A stretch of DNA of 64,000 bases from Prevotella sp. (GTDB lineage Bacteria; Bacteroidota; Bacteroidia; Bacteroidales; Bacteroidaceae): NCBI GenBank assembly GCA_017619755.1, contig JAFZRU010000017.1, positions 221,720 through 285,719 of the forward strand, given 5' to 3'. Position numbers and translations under genes: made by a program. The notes below the pieces were generated by a model, which saw nothing but the letters and a program-made list of their open reading frames with translations, was not told where the DNA came from and made no database searches. Below are positions 45,148 through 54,327 of this stretch, piece after piece; the first letter of the stretch is position 1; every line of letters starts with the position of its first letter.

Positions 45148-45183
45148 AAAGCCGCAAGTCATCATGTCATGACTTGCGGCTTT
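45148..45183 (+). terminator. Bidirectional terminator after rplT
   Basis: A perfect 15-bp stem (45148-45162 with 45169-45183) with AAA/TTT ends can stop transcripts from rplT and from tex on the other strand. Confidence 0.85.
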
Positions 45184-45192
45184 GCATTGAAG

Positions 45193-45270
45193 AAGCCCGT
45201 CATCCCGTTATCCCGAAATCTCGTTATTCCGTAATAACGTTATAACGAAATAACGAAATCCCGTGCTAAC
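45193..45270. repeat. CGTTATTCC/ATCCCG-type simple repeat tract
   Basis: The tract is made of repeated CGTTAT, CGAAAT and ATCCCG units and shares ATCCCGTTATCCCG and CGTAATAACGTTAT with the tract at 39584-39655. Confidence 0.6.
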
Positions 45271-45279
45271 GCCATTATC

Positions 45280-47409
45280 TCACACCCCCTTCATCGTCAG
45301 AGAGATTCTATTTCGGCGATAATCCACCTCCTTCACCTTCACGCGCACGTGCTGGTGCAGGTGCACCACGTCGTTGGGATCCTTCACGTAGCGGTTGGAA
45401 AGTTGCGAGATGTGCACCAGGCCGTCCTGGTGAACACCGATATCAACAAAAGCCCCGAAGTTGGTGATGTTGGTGACGATGCCGGGCAGCACCATCCCCT
45501 CCACCAAGTCGTCGATGCTCGTCACGTTGGGGTCGAACTCAAACTCCTCTATCTGTTCGCGGGGGTCGCGGCCGGGCTTTTCCAACTCGCCCATAATGTC
45601 GGTGAGGGTGGGGAGACCCACCGTCGCCGTTACATAGCGACGGATGTCTATCTTATTACGCTTCTCTCCGTCGGCCATCAACTCGCTCACGCTGCAGCCG
45701 CAGTCGCGGGCCATCTGGGCCACCACGGGATAGCTCTCCGGGTGTACGGCACTGTTGTCCAAGGGATTCGAAGCCCCGGGGATGCGCAGGAAGCCGGCAC
45801 ACTGCTCGAAGGCTGCCGGACCCAAGCGAGGTACTTTCTTCAACTCCTGACGGCTGTTGAAAGCCCCGTGCTTGCGGCGGTAGTCCACGATGTTCTTGGC
45901 CAAGGTAGGCCCTAAGCCACTGACGTAGGTGAGGAGGTGCTGGCTCGCCGTGTTCACGTTCACACCCACTAAGTTGACGCAACTCTCCACCGTCTGGTCC
46001 AGGCTCTTCTTCAACTTGGCCTGGTCCACGTCGTGCTGGTATTGTCCCACGCCGATGCTCTTCGGGTCGATCTTCACCAACTCCGCCAAGGGGTCCATCA
46101 GGCGACGGCCGATGCTCACTGCGCCGCGCACCGTGACATCCTCGTCGGGGAACTCCTCGCGGGCGGTCTTCGAGGCGGAATAGACGGAGGCACCGTCTTC
46201 ACTCACCACGAATGTCTGTACCTTGTGCTTGAAATCGAGGGTCTTGACAAAGTCGCTTGTCTCGCGGCTCGCCGTGCCGTTGCCGATGGCGATGGCTTCG
46301 ATGCCGTATTGTTCCACCATCTGCTCCACGTGGGCGGTGGCCTGCATGCGGTGGTTCACCGGCGGGTGGGGGAAGATGGTCTCGTGATGAAGTAAGTTGC
46401 CCTGGGCGTCGAGGCACACCACCTTGCAGCCGGTGCGGAAGCCGGGGTCGATGCCCATCACACGCTTCTGGCCCAAGGGGGCGGCAAGGAGCAGTTGGCG
46501 GAGGTTTTCGGCGAAGACACCGATGGCCTCCTCGTCGGCCTTCCCCTTGCTCAAACTGGCAAACTCCGTCTCTATCGATGGTCGCAGGAGGCGTTTGTAG
46601 CCATCGGTCACCGCCTCTTCCACCAAGTCGCAGCATAGGCCGCGGCCTCGCACGTACTGTCGCACCAAGCGCTCCACGCACGCCTCGTCGTCGGCGCTGA
46701 TGCTCACACGCAGCACGCCTTCGCTCTCGCCACGGCGCATGGCCAACAGGCGGTGGGAGGTACAGCGGCGCAGCGGCTCGGAGAAGTCGAAGTAGTCGGA
46801 GTATTTCGCGGCCTCGTCGCTCTCGGCCTTCGCCTTCACCACCTTCGAGGTGATGACGGCCTCGCGGCGGTAGGCATTGCGCACCTGGTTGCGCGAACGC
46901 TCATCCTCGCTCACCATTTCGGCGATGATGTCCTGAGCGCCCTTGATGGCGGCTTCGACGTCCTTCACGTCGCCTTTCACATAGCGGGCGGCGGCTTCAA
47001 AGGGATCCGCCTCGCGCTGCAGCAGGAGGAGGGTGGCTAACGGCTCCAAGCCTTGTTCGCGGGCGGTCTGTGCGCGTGTGCGGCGCTTGGGTTTGAAGGG
47101 CAGGTAGAGGTCTTCCAATGTCGTGGCGTCCCACGTCTCTTCTATCCTCTTGCGCAGGTCGGCGGTCAGTTTTCCTTGCTCTTCGATGGTCTTCAGGATG
47201 GTCTCTTTCCGCTTGGCCAACTCCTGCAACTTTTCGTAGCTGTCGCTGATTTGGGAGATTTGCACCTCGTCGAGGTTGCCGGTGCGCTCCTTGCGGTAGC
47301 GGGCGATGAAAGGGATGGTGCAACCAAGGTCGAGCAGTGCGAGGGTGTTCTCCACACCCTCCTCGGGAAGGTTGAGACGCTTGGAAATGAGTTGTGCAAA
47401 GATGTTCAT
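45280..47409 (-). CDS. tex: Tex-family transcription accessory / RNA-binding protein
   Basis: The 709-residue protein has the Tex layout: an N-terminal helical domain (FIARYRKERTGNLDEVQI), a YqgF/RNase H-like domain (VMGIDPGFRTGCKVVCLD), helix-hairpin-helix motifs (YVSGLGPTLAKNIVDYR, LKKVPRLGPAAFEQ) and a C-terminal S1 RNA-binding domain (GMVLPGIVTNITNFGAFVDI). Tex proteins act in transcription and RNA metabolism. It is convergent with rplT and shares the terminator. Confidence 0.94.
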   Translation of the reverse strand: MNIFAQLISKRLNLPEEGVENTLALLDLGCTIPFIARYRKERTGNLDEVQISQISDSYEKLQELAKRKETILKTIEEQGKLTADLRKRIEETWDATTLEDLYLPFKPKRRTRAQTAREQGLEPLATLLLLQREADPFEAAARYVKGDVKDVEAAIKGAQDIIAEMVSEDERSRNQVRNAYRREAVITSKVVKAKAESDEAAKYSDYFDFSEPLRRCTSHRLLAMRRGESEGVLRVSISADDEACVERLVRQYVRGRGLCCDLVEEAVTDGYKRLLRPSIETEFASLSKGKADEEAIGVFAENLRQLLLAAPLGQKRVMGIDPGFRTGCKVVCLDAQGNLLHHETIFPHPPVNHRMQATAHVEQMVEQYGIEAIAIGNGTASRETSDFVKTLDFKHKVQTFVVSEDGASVYSASKTAREEFPDEDVTVRGAVSIGRRLMDPLAELVKIDPKSIGVGQYQHDVDQAKLKKSLDQTVESCVNLVGVNVNTASQHLLTYVSGLGPTLAKNIVDYRRKHGAFNSRQELKKVPRLGPAAFEQCAGFLRIPGASNPLDNSAVHPESYPVVAQMARDCGCSVSELMADGEKRNKIDIRRYVTATVGLPTLTDIMGELEKPGRDPREQIEEFEFDPNVTSIDDLVEGMVLPGIVTNITNFGAFVDIGVHQDGLVHISQLSNRYVKDPNDVVHLHQHVRVKVKEVDYRRNRISLTMKGV

Positions 47410-47448
47410 GTTTCTTCTTGTTGAATCGGTTTTAATTTCCTTTAGCTG

Positions 47449-48393
47449 TCAATGGCCGTTTGCATTGGCAAAAATACAAATATGGGTGGAATCCTCCATC
47501 ACTTCCTTCAAGTCGTGTGCGAAGAGCGAGGAGAAGACCCGCGCCCCCTCGTCGCATAGGTGGCTGACGTCCTTGAAATATTCCGGATGGTCGAGATAAA
47601 GTCCCGGCGTGTGGTAGTCGAGGAGGGGGAGGGCGTTGTCACGGGCAAACTGTCGCAGCGCGTCGTAGTGGTTGGCGCCGGCAAGGGTGAACTTGGGGGA
47701 GATGGTAAGCACCAACTGGGTGCCGTGCTGGCGGCAGAGGTCTGCAAAACGCTTCAAGTAGGACAATTTCAGGCTGTCCGTCTCGCCGACGGGTTTCTCG
47801 GCGGTGGCTGAGCTGGGAGGGATGGCCGCACGCTCCAAAGGGATGTAGCCGTTGTCGGATCCTCGTTGGCGGTTGAGTACCAGCCCCCACAGCATCGAGG
47901 AGGCTTTGGCGTTGTAGCGGTAGAGGTGCGACAGACGGTATCGCCAGTGGGTGCCGGCAAGGAGGAAGATGGAGTCGGCGACGGCATTGCGGCCATACAG
48001 CGGGGCGAAAAAGCTGGTCACCGTGAATGGCTCGGCTTGCTGGTTGACGTCGGTGGGCATCACTTCCAAGCACACCACCTTGGGAGCATGGGAGGCCAGC
48101 ACGTGGCATAGCACGATGTAGTGGGAGTAGATGTTGTCGGCACCGCCCACCCCGGCGTTATAGACGCTCAACCCGAGACTGTCGGCAATCACCGACGGGA
48201 CGTAGTGGTGGTGGCAGCGCGAGGCCCCGAGCAACACCACGTCTTCATCCACGCCGTCGGCCAAGTGGCGCAGCTTGGGCGACAGCACGTCGTTGGAATG
48301 ACGGAACACCCACTCCATAGCCATGCTGCCAAGGCGGTCGGCAGCGAAGAGTGCGACCAGGAAAACCAACAAGGTGCAAGCGATTTTTCTCAT
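47449..48393 (-). CDS. SGNH-hydrolase-like protein partnered with MBOAT (AlgJ/DltD-like)
   Basis: The 314-residue protein has an N-terminal membrane anchor (about 4-20). An SGNH-type core carries the nucleophile region VVLLGASRCHHHY and a C-terminal DVSHLCDEG with likely catalytic Asp and His. Such proteins transfer or process O-acyl groups together with an MBOAT partner, here encoded 12 bp upstream in the same direction. The acyl acceptor is unknown. Confidence 0.8.
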   Translation of the reverse strand: MRKIACTLLVFLVALFAADRLGSMAMEWVFRHSNDVLSPKLRHLADGVDEDVVLLGASRCHHHYVPSVIADSLGLSVYNAGVGGADNIYSHYIVLCHVLASHAPKVVCLEVMPTDVNQQAEPFTVTSFFAPLYGRNAVADSIFLLAGTHWRYRLSHLYRYNAKASSMLWGLVLNRQRGSDNGYIPLERAAIPPSSATAEKPVGETDSLKLSYLKRFADLCRQHGTQLVLTISPKFTLAGANHYDALRQFARDNALPLLDYHTPGLYLDHPEYFKDVSHLCDEGARVFSSLFAHDLKEVMEDSTHICIFANANGH

Positions 48394-48405
48394 GGGCCGG
48401 TGGGG

Positions 48406-49824
48406 TTAGAATTGGAAATAGATGAACTGGTCGCCGCCGAGAACGCCGAAAAGCAACAGGTAGGCAGCCATCAAGGCAAGGTAGAGAGGGGTGAGGAGGG
48501 CAGGGCGGCGACGCATCAGGGCGGGACGCCATCCGTTCTCGTCGCATAGCTCCTTCACCAAGAGGATGCCCAAGGCGAAGAGGGCCAAGGTGAGTTCGGT
48601 GAACATGGCGAAACTGATGTCGGGTTTGCCGGGGCGCGTGAAGATGCCGGAAAGCACCTGCCAGGCGTCGGAAAGGTTGTTGGCCCTGAACAGCACCCAC
48701 GCCAAACTCACCAACACGAATGTCAGGGCGCAGTGGCACCATTTTTTCAGGCCAATGTAGGTGCGGCGCCCCATCCCCAAGGCTTTCTCCACGCATAGCA
48801 GCACGCCGTGTACCACCCCCCAGCAGAGGAAGGTCCAGTTGGCTCCATGCCACACGCCGCTCACTACGAAGGTCACAAGCAGGTTGATGTAGTTGCGACC
48901 ACGGCTCACGCGATTGCCGCCGAGGGGGATATAGACATAGTCCTTGAACCATGTGGAGAGGGAGATGTGCCAGCGGTGCCAGAACTCGCCCACCGTACAG
49001 GAGAGGTAGGGGCGGTGGAAATTCTCCATCAGACGGAAGCCTAACACGCGGGCCACGCCGATGGCTATCAGCGAGTAGCCGGCGAAGTCGCCGTAAATCT
49101 GGAAGGGGAAAAGCAGCGAGGCCACCAAGTAGGAACCGCCGTTGTGCATCCCTACGTTGTTGAACACGGCATCTACATAGAGGCCGCAGCGGTCGGCAAG
49201 GGCGAGTTTCATAAAATAGCCCCACGCCATCAGCCGCAGGCCCTTCATCGCAAGGCCGTAGTCAAAACGGTGATGCTCGCGGAACTGTGGTAGCAAGTGA
49301 TGGGAACGCTCGATGGGGCCGGCCACCAACTGGGGGAAGAACGACACGAAGAGGGCATAGGTGGCGAAGTCACGCTCCACCGGCGTCGTGCCGCGATAGA
49401 CATCGATGGAGTAGCCCAATGCCTGGAAGGTGTAAAACGAGATGCCCACGGGGAGCAACAGACTGAAATCGGGCAATGACATGCCGACACCAAAGGCTTG
49501 GAAAGCCGCCTCCACGTTGGTGGCCAAGAACTGATAGTATTTAAAGAGGAAGAGGATGGACAGGTTGACCACCAAACTTCCCACCAAGCACCATTTCTTG
49601 CAGAGGCGTGAGTGAAAGTGGGAGATGCCCAACGCGGCGAGGTAAGTCACCACCGTGCTCGTCAGCAGCAGCAGTGCGTAGGCCGGTTCCCAGTTCATAT
49701 AGAAATAGTAGCTGCTGGCCAGCAACAGCAAGTTGCGAGCCCTCACCCTTGCCGCCGGGATGCAGAAATAGAGCAGGCACACCACGGGGAAGAACAGCAG
49801 GAAGGCGATGGAGTTGAACAGCAT
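48406..49824 (-). CDS. MBOAT-family O-acyltransferase
   Basis: The 472-residue membrane protein has about ten helices. The MBOAT landmarks are FWHRWHISLSTWFKDYVYIP and the catalytic His in SGVWHGANWTF, as in AlgI and DltB. It moves acyl groups across the membrane to a sugar polymer. ATG 49824 starts the first helix (MLFNSIAFLLFFPVV); a longer frame upstream has no such start. It forms a two-gene unit with the SGNH gene. Confidence 0.9.
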   Translation of the reverse strand: MLFNSIAFLLFFPVVCLLYFCIPAARVRARNLLLLASSYYFYMNWEPAYALLLLTSTVVTYLAALGISHFHSRLCKKWCLVGSLVVNLSILFLFKYYQFLATNVEAAFQAFGVGMSLPDFSLLLPVGISFYTFQALGYSIDVYRGTTPVERDFATYALFVSFFPQLVAGPIERSHHLLPQFREHHRFDYGLAMKGLRLMAWGYFMKLALADRCGLYVDAVFNNVGMHNGGSYLVASLLFPFQIYGDFAGYSLIAIGVARVLGFRLMENFHRPYLSCTVGEFWHRWHISLSTWFKDYVYIPLGGNRVSRGRNYINLLVTFVVSGVWHGANWTFLCWGVVHGVLLCVEKALGMGRRTYIGLKKWCHCALTFVLVSLAWVLFRANNLSDAWQVLSGIFTRPGKPDISFAMFTELTLALFALGILLVKELCDENGWRPALMRRRPALLTPLYLALMAAYLLLFGVLGGDQFIYFQF

Positions 49825-49918
49825 CTCTCTATGGGTGGGCGTCAAAGGACGCGGTAAGGTTTTATGGGCAAGCCTTTTCTCCAAGAGCCGGAATGGCGGT
49901 AGGGGATGGCAGCGGTTG

Positions 49919-49926
49919 CAAAGGTA
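49919..49926 (-). promoter_or_regulatory. Probable -7 box for the MBOAT-SGNH unit
   Basis: TACCTTTG on the minus strand lies 95 bp before the MBOAT start. No good -33 is visible. Confidence 0.45.
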
Positions 49927-49992
49927 TTCATTTTTTATTATAAAAAACATTAATTATGATAGAAAAAACGCACGAGTGGGGCGAAAAATTCT

Positions 49993-50000
49993 TACCTTTG
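49993..50000 (+). promoter_or_regulatory. Probable -7 box for the M16 peptidase gene
   Basis: TACCTTTG lies 32 bp before ATG 50032 in a divergent gap. Confidence 0.5.
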
Positions 50001-50031
50001 TTGCAAATTTTATAAATTTTTTATACTATTT

Positions 50032-52869
50032 ATGAACATAAGAACTCTATTTGCAGCCGCCGCGCTCTCATTGTTCGGCGCAGCGGCGGTGATGGCACAG
50101 GAAATGCAACTGCCATCCATCCCTATCGACGACCAAGTGCGCATAGGAAAACTCGACAACGGACTTACCTATTACATCCGGCACAACGAGTACCCGGAAC
50201 ACGTGGCCAACTTCTACATCGCACAACGTGTGGGTTCCATTCAGGAGGAGGAGAATCAGCGCGGTCTGGCTCACTTCCTTGAGCACATGGCGTTCAACGG
50301 TTCGGAGAACTTCAAGGGCAACGGCATCATCGACTACACCCGCACGCTTGGCGTCTCCTTCGGCATGGACCTCAACGCATACACTTCCATCGACCAGACG
50401 GTCTATCGCGTGTGCAACGTACCCACCAAGCGGGTGTCGGCGCTCGACTCCTGCCTCCTCATCCTCAAGGACTGGTCCAACGGACTGCTGCTCGAAGAGG
50501 AGGAAATCGTCAAGGAGCGCGACGTCGTACATAATGAGTGGAGATTGGGAGAAGGGGCGCAGCAGCGCATGCAGACAAGATGTCTGCCCAAACTGTATCC
50601 TGGCTCCAAGTATGGAGAGCGCTTGCCCATCGGCCTCATGTCGGTGATTGACAACTTCAAGCGCCAGGAACTGGTGGACTACTACAAGAAATGGTATCGC
50701 CCCGACAACCAGGCCATCATCGTCGTGGGTGACATCGACGTGGACCACACCGAGGCGGAAATCAAGAGACTTTTCTCACCCATCAAGGTGCCTGCCAACG
50801 CCGCCAAGGTCGTGGCAGAGCCGGTGCCTGACAACAACGAGGCCATCTATGTCTTCGACAAGGACCGCGAGATGCCGCTCAACCAGATGATCGTCTTTAT
50901 GAAGCACGACGCCGTGCCTGACGAGGAGAAAACTTCCATCGCATACCTCATCCAGGATTACGTCACCGACATCGTGGGCAGCATGCTGGGAGCACGCTTC
51001 TCAGAGATGACGCAGGAGCCTGACTGCCCCTTCGTGCAGGCCATGTGCGATGACGAAAGCTACCTCCTCTCCAGAACCAAGGATGCCTTCACCATGATCG
51101 GCGTACCCAAGGAGGGGAAGGACATGGAGACGCTGGCAGCACTCATCAGGGAGGCCAAGCGCGCACGTGAATTCGGCTTCACCGGCACGGAGTATGAACG
51201 CGCCAAGAGCGAATACTTGGCCAGCCTCGAAAAGGCTTACACCAACCGCGACAAGAGGAAGAACGACGAGTATGGAAACGACTACCGCGACCATTACCTC
51301 ACCAACGAACCCATCCCGTCAATCGAATACCTCTACCAGACCATGACCCAGTTTGCCCCCATGCTCACCGTTGACTTGGTCAACGAGGCCGTCAAGGAAC
51401 TCATCTGCGAGAGCGACACCAACCTCGTGGTATGGGAAATGGGCAGGGAGGCCGAAGGGCTGACATACCCCACGGAGGCGCAGATGGCACAGACCGTCAA
51501 CGCCGTCAGGGCGGAGACGTTAGAGGCTTATGTGGACAACGTGAAGGACGAGCCGCTCATGCTGCCGGAGAACATGCCCGCCAAGGGTAGCATCGTCAGC
51601 GAGACGGAGAACACCCAATTAGGATACAAGGAACTGAAACTGTCCAACGGGGCCACCGTGCTGCTCAAGAAAACAGATTTCAAGGATGACGAAATCTTGC
51701 TGCAGGCTTTCTCCAAGGGTGGGTCAAGCCTCTATGGGGAAAAGGACTATGCCAACCTCAAGGCCTTCGACGACATCATAGGGTCCAGCGGCATTGGCAA
51801 CTTCTCCAGCAACGAACTGCAGAAGGCGCTCGCCGGGAAGAAGTGCAACGCCGACGCCACACTCAGCGTCACAAGGCAGCATGTCACGGCACACTCCACC
51901 CCCAAGGACTTGGAGACCATGTTCCAGATGATGTACTACTATTTCACCAACATCAAGAAGGACGAGAAGCAGGTGCAGAACCTCATGTCGCAACTCGAAC
52001 TTATGTTGAAAAACAAGAACTTGCAGCCGGCAGCCGTGTTCCAGGACTCCCTCACCAACACCATGTACGCCCACAACCCACGCTTCGCCAACATCCAGGT
52101 GGAGGACATCAAGGACATCGACTATGACCGCATCCTCGAGATACACAAGGACCGCTTCAAGAACGCTGCACAGTTCAATTTCGTCATCGTGGGCAATTTC
52201 GACGAGGACGCCATCAAGCCGTTCATCGAGCAGTATGTGGCCTCGCTGCCGGCTGACAAGAACGCCGCACCCGACAAGCAGAAGGATGTGCTGACCACCT
52301 TTAAGGGAAAGGTGAAGAACAACTTCACCGTCAAGACCGACTCCCCGCAGGCCATCTCCGTACTTGTATGGCAGGCTCCCGTGGACTATACGCTTGAGAA
52401 CAACGTCAAGGCCGACGCCATCGGTCAGGTGCTGATGCAAAACTACCTCGCCACCATTCGTGAGGAGGAGAGTGCTGCCTACACTTGCGCAGGACAGGGT
52501 AACATCGACATGAGGGGTGCGAAGCCGCTGGCGCGCATTTTGGGCATCAGCCAGGGCAACCCGGAGAAGAACGCCCGCGCCCTGGAACTCCTCTACAAGG
52601 GCTTCAACGACAACATGAAGAAGATGGACCTCGACGCACTCGGAAAGGTGAAGGAGTATATGCTCAAGCAGGCTGACGTCGATGCCAAGTCCAACCAGCA
52701 CTGGGTCAACGTGCTTACGGCCTGGAAAGACTATGGCGTGGACTTGCAGACCAATTACAAGAGCGTCGTGGAAAGCCTTTCTGCGAAGGACTTGCAGAAA
52801 TTCATGAAGAAACTCACAAAGTCGGGCAACCAGATGGAGTGCGTCATGATGACAGAACCAAAAGACTAA
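50032..52869 (+). CDS. Secreted M16 (insulinase) zinc peptidase
   Basis: The 945-residue periplasmic or secreted protease has a signal peptide (MNIRTLFAAAALSLFGAAAVMAQ) and an active M16 domain with the inverted zinc motif His81-Phe-Leu-Glu84-His85 in GLAHFLEHMAFNG, plus downstream NEWRLGEG. A second, non-catalytic M16 half follows (about 530-945). Such two-half proteins degrade small peptides in a closed chamber. A terminator hairpin follows the gene. Confidence 0.92.
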   Translation: MNIRTLFAAAALSLFGAAAVMAQEMQLPSIPIDDQVRIGKLDNGLTYYIRHNEYPEHVANFYIAQRVGSIQEEENQRGLAHFLEHMAFNGSENFKGNGIIDYTRTLGVSFGMDLNAYTSIDQTVYRVCNVPTKRVSALDSCLLILKDWSNGLLLEEEEIVKERDVVHNEWRLGEGAQQRMQTRCLPKLYPGSKYGERLPIGLMSVIDNFKRQELVDYYKKWYRPDNQAIIVVGDIDVDHTEAEIKRLFSPIKVPANAAKVVAEPVPDNNEAIYVFDKDREMPLNQMIVFMKHDAVPDEEKTSIAYLIQDYVTDIVGSMLGARFSEMTQEPDCPFVQAMCDDESYLLSRTKDAFTMIGVPKEGKDMETLAALIREAKRAREFGFTGTEYERAKSEYLASLEKAYTNRDKRKNDEYGNDYRDHYLTNEPIPSIEYLYQTMTQFAPMLTVDLVNEAVKELICESDTNLVVWEMGREAEGLTYPTEAQMAQTVNAVRAETLEAYVDNVKDEPLMLPENMPAKGSIVSETENTQLGYKELKLSNGATVLLKKTDFKDDEILLQAFSKGGSSLYGEKDYANLKAFDDIIGSSGIGNFSSNELQKALAGKKCNADATLSVTRQHVTAHSTPKDLETMFQMMYYYFTNIKKDEKQVQNLMSQLELMLKNKNLQPAAVFQDSLTNTMYAHNPRFANIQVEDIKDIDYDRILEIHKDRFKNAAQFNFVIVGNFDEDAIKPFIEQYVASLPADKNAAPDKQKDVLTTFKGKVKNNFTVKTDSPQAISVLVWQAPVDYTLENNVKADAIGQVLMQNYLATIREEESAAYTCAGQGNIDMRGAKPLARILGISQGNPEKNARALELLYKGFNDNMKKMDLDALGKVKEYMLKQADVDAKSNQHWVNVLTAWKDYGVDLQTNYKSVVESLSAKDLQKFMKKLTKSGNQMECVMMTEPKD

Positions 52870-52900
52870 CATCACAACAATTTTGATAGACAACAATGAT

Positions 52901-52942
52901 GGCCGGAAGGCGTGTGCTGTGAAGCACACCTTCCGGCCTTTT
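52901..52942 (+). terminator. Long terminator hairpin after the M16 gene
   Basis: GGCCGGAAGGCGTGTGCT (52901-52918) pairs with AGCACACCTTCCGGCC (52923-52938), with one bulged C, and is followed by TTTT. A variant of the same hairpin recurs at 63197-63240. Confidence 0.8.
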
Positions 52943-53169
52943 CAGAACTATGTGATATTCCTCATTTTTCCGTATAATTTTATTATGCAAAAAGCGGTGA
53001 TTTTCTCATTTTTTATTGCTATCTTTGCCAAGTCATTCATATTTTTGCTGCTTTTGAAATGCACCACTAAGGTAAGTGAAAATCTTGATAGGACAAAATT
53101 TTTGGTAACAAATTGTTACTCAGGAACTTGCAAATAATGTAAATACAAAATGGTGCGGATTTTGGGAAT
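52943..53169. other. AT-rich leader of the binding-protein/protease locus
   Basis: No gene is visible. It holds the -7 box at 53020-53027 and a long untranslated leader before ATG 53170. Confidence 0.45.
53020..53027 (+). promoter_or_regulatory. Probable -7 box for the binding-protein/protease locus
   Basis: TATCTTTG, 142 bp before ATG 53170, with only a weak -33 region. The leader is long. Confidence 0.45.
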
Positions 53170-54327
53170 ATGACATCACTACTCCATATCATACCCGTTG
53201 TCATCAATGCCGTTTTTGCAGCACTGGTGGCGGTGTTGCTGACGCGGGTGCAGAAGAGTGTCAAAGGTTTGACTGCCATTTTACTGGCAACAGCCCTCGT
53301 CTCCTGCACCAAGGAAGGCGATGTCATCTACCTGCCCGACCCTGCCGACATGGCAAAAACCAGTCCGCTTATCACCGTCGTTTACGACCCCGACGCTTTG
53401 GGCGACCGCTCCTACAACGACCTCATTTATCAGGGTGTGGAAGAGGCTGCCATGAAAAACGGGTTGCGCACCTTGCAACTGTCGCCATCGTCCATGGAAG
53501 AGGGAGAAGATTATTTGGAGAGCCTGTTCTCAAGGCTGAGCCAGGCATCCGACACGGTGAGACGGCTGATTATAGTCACTACTCCGGCATACGATGCTTT
53601 TCTGCGCAAGAACAGCCATCGCCTCGAAAGCAACAAATACGTTGACCTTCTCTACTTGGAATCGGACAGCCCCCTGCCCGACAAAGGTTCCACTCTGTTT
53701 TTGCAGTATTATGGTGCGATGTATGAGGCGGGAGTCATAGCCTCTGCATTCGTCAGTCATGGCCATGTCATTGGTGCAAATCCTGAGAACAAACCCGTAC
53801 ATGATGCCATACAAGGTTTTTCTGACGGTTTTTTGGCAGACTATTTCAAAAACGACACGAAAATTACTACTAACTATATAGGCGAAAAGGTGAATGAAGG
53901 CTTCGTGATAGAAGACAGCGTGGCTATAGGCATGTTGTACAAACAATACTCGAAAAACAGGATTGTGGTGCCTGTTTGTGGTGGCGCGTCGAATACGTTC
54001 TACCGCATGATTGAAACGTTCGAATCTTATAATGCGGAAAACAGATTCTTCTATATGGGCATCGATCAGGAAAAATCATCCATTTTCTGTTTTATGTCTG
54101 CCGTTAAGCATATTGACCAGGTGGTGGAAATGTGCATCGGACAATGGCTGTCGGAAAAGGGAATGCCGAAACACCAGACATTCGGACTGGAATCTGGATA
54201 TACAGAAATGGTGTTGAAGCCATTCACAGAAGATGTGAAAAAGGAATTGCAGGACAACTTTCCTGAAGCCGTCTCTCAAAAAATCCATGCGGAAGCACTG
54301 AGAAAGGAGGCGGAGTATGAGAAGTAA
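53170..54327 (+). CDS. BMP/PnrA-like substrate-binding lipoprotein
   Basis: The 385-residue protein resembles the basic membrane protein/PnrA group of type 1 periplasmic binding proteins: VVYDPDALGDRSYNDLIYQG near the start, then FLQYYGAMYEAGVIASAF and VVPVCGGASNTFY. Relatives bind nucleosides or similar small ligands, but no ABC transporter gene is present here. Two hydrophobic segments precede the lipobox LVSC. A start at GTG 53248 would give a classic 20-residue lipoprotein signal and may be the real one. It overlaps the next gene by 11 bases. Confidence 0.75.
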   Translation: MTSLLHIIPVVINAVFAALVAVLLTRVQKSVKGLTAILLATALVSCTKEGDVIYLPDPADMAKTSPLITVVYDPDALGDRSYNDLIYQGVEEAAMKNGLRTLQLSPSSMEEGEDYLESLFSRLSQASDTVRRLIIVTTPAYDAFLRKNSHRLESNKYVDLLYLESDSPLPDKGSTLFLQYYGAMYEAGVIASAFVSHGHVIGANPENKPVHDAIQGFSDGFLADYFKNDTKITTNYIGEKVNEGFVIEDSVAIGMLYKQYSKNRIVVPVCGGASNTFYRMIETFESYNAENRFFYMGIDQEKSSIFCFMSAVKHIDQVVEMCIGQWLSEKGMPKHQTFGLESGYTEMVLKPFTEDVKKELQDNFPEAVSQKIHAEALRKEAEYEK

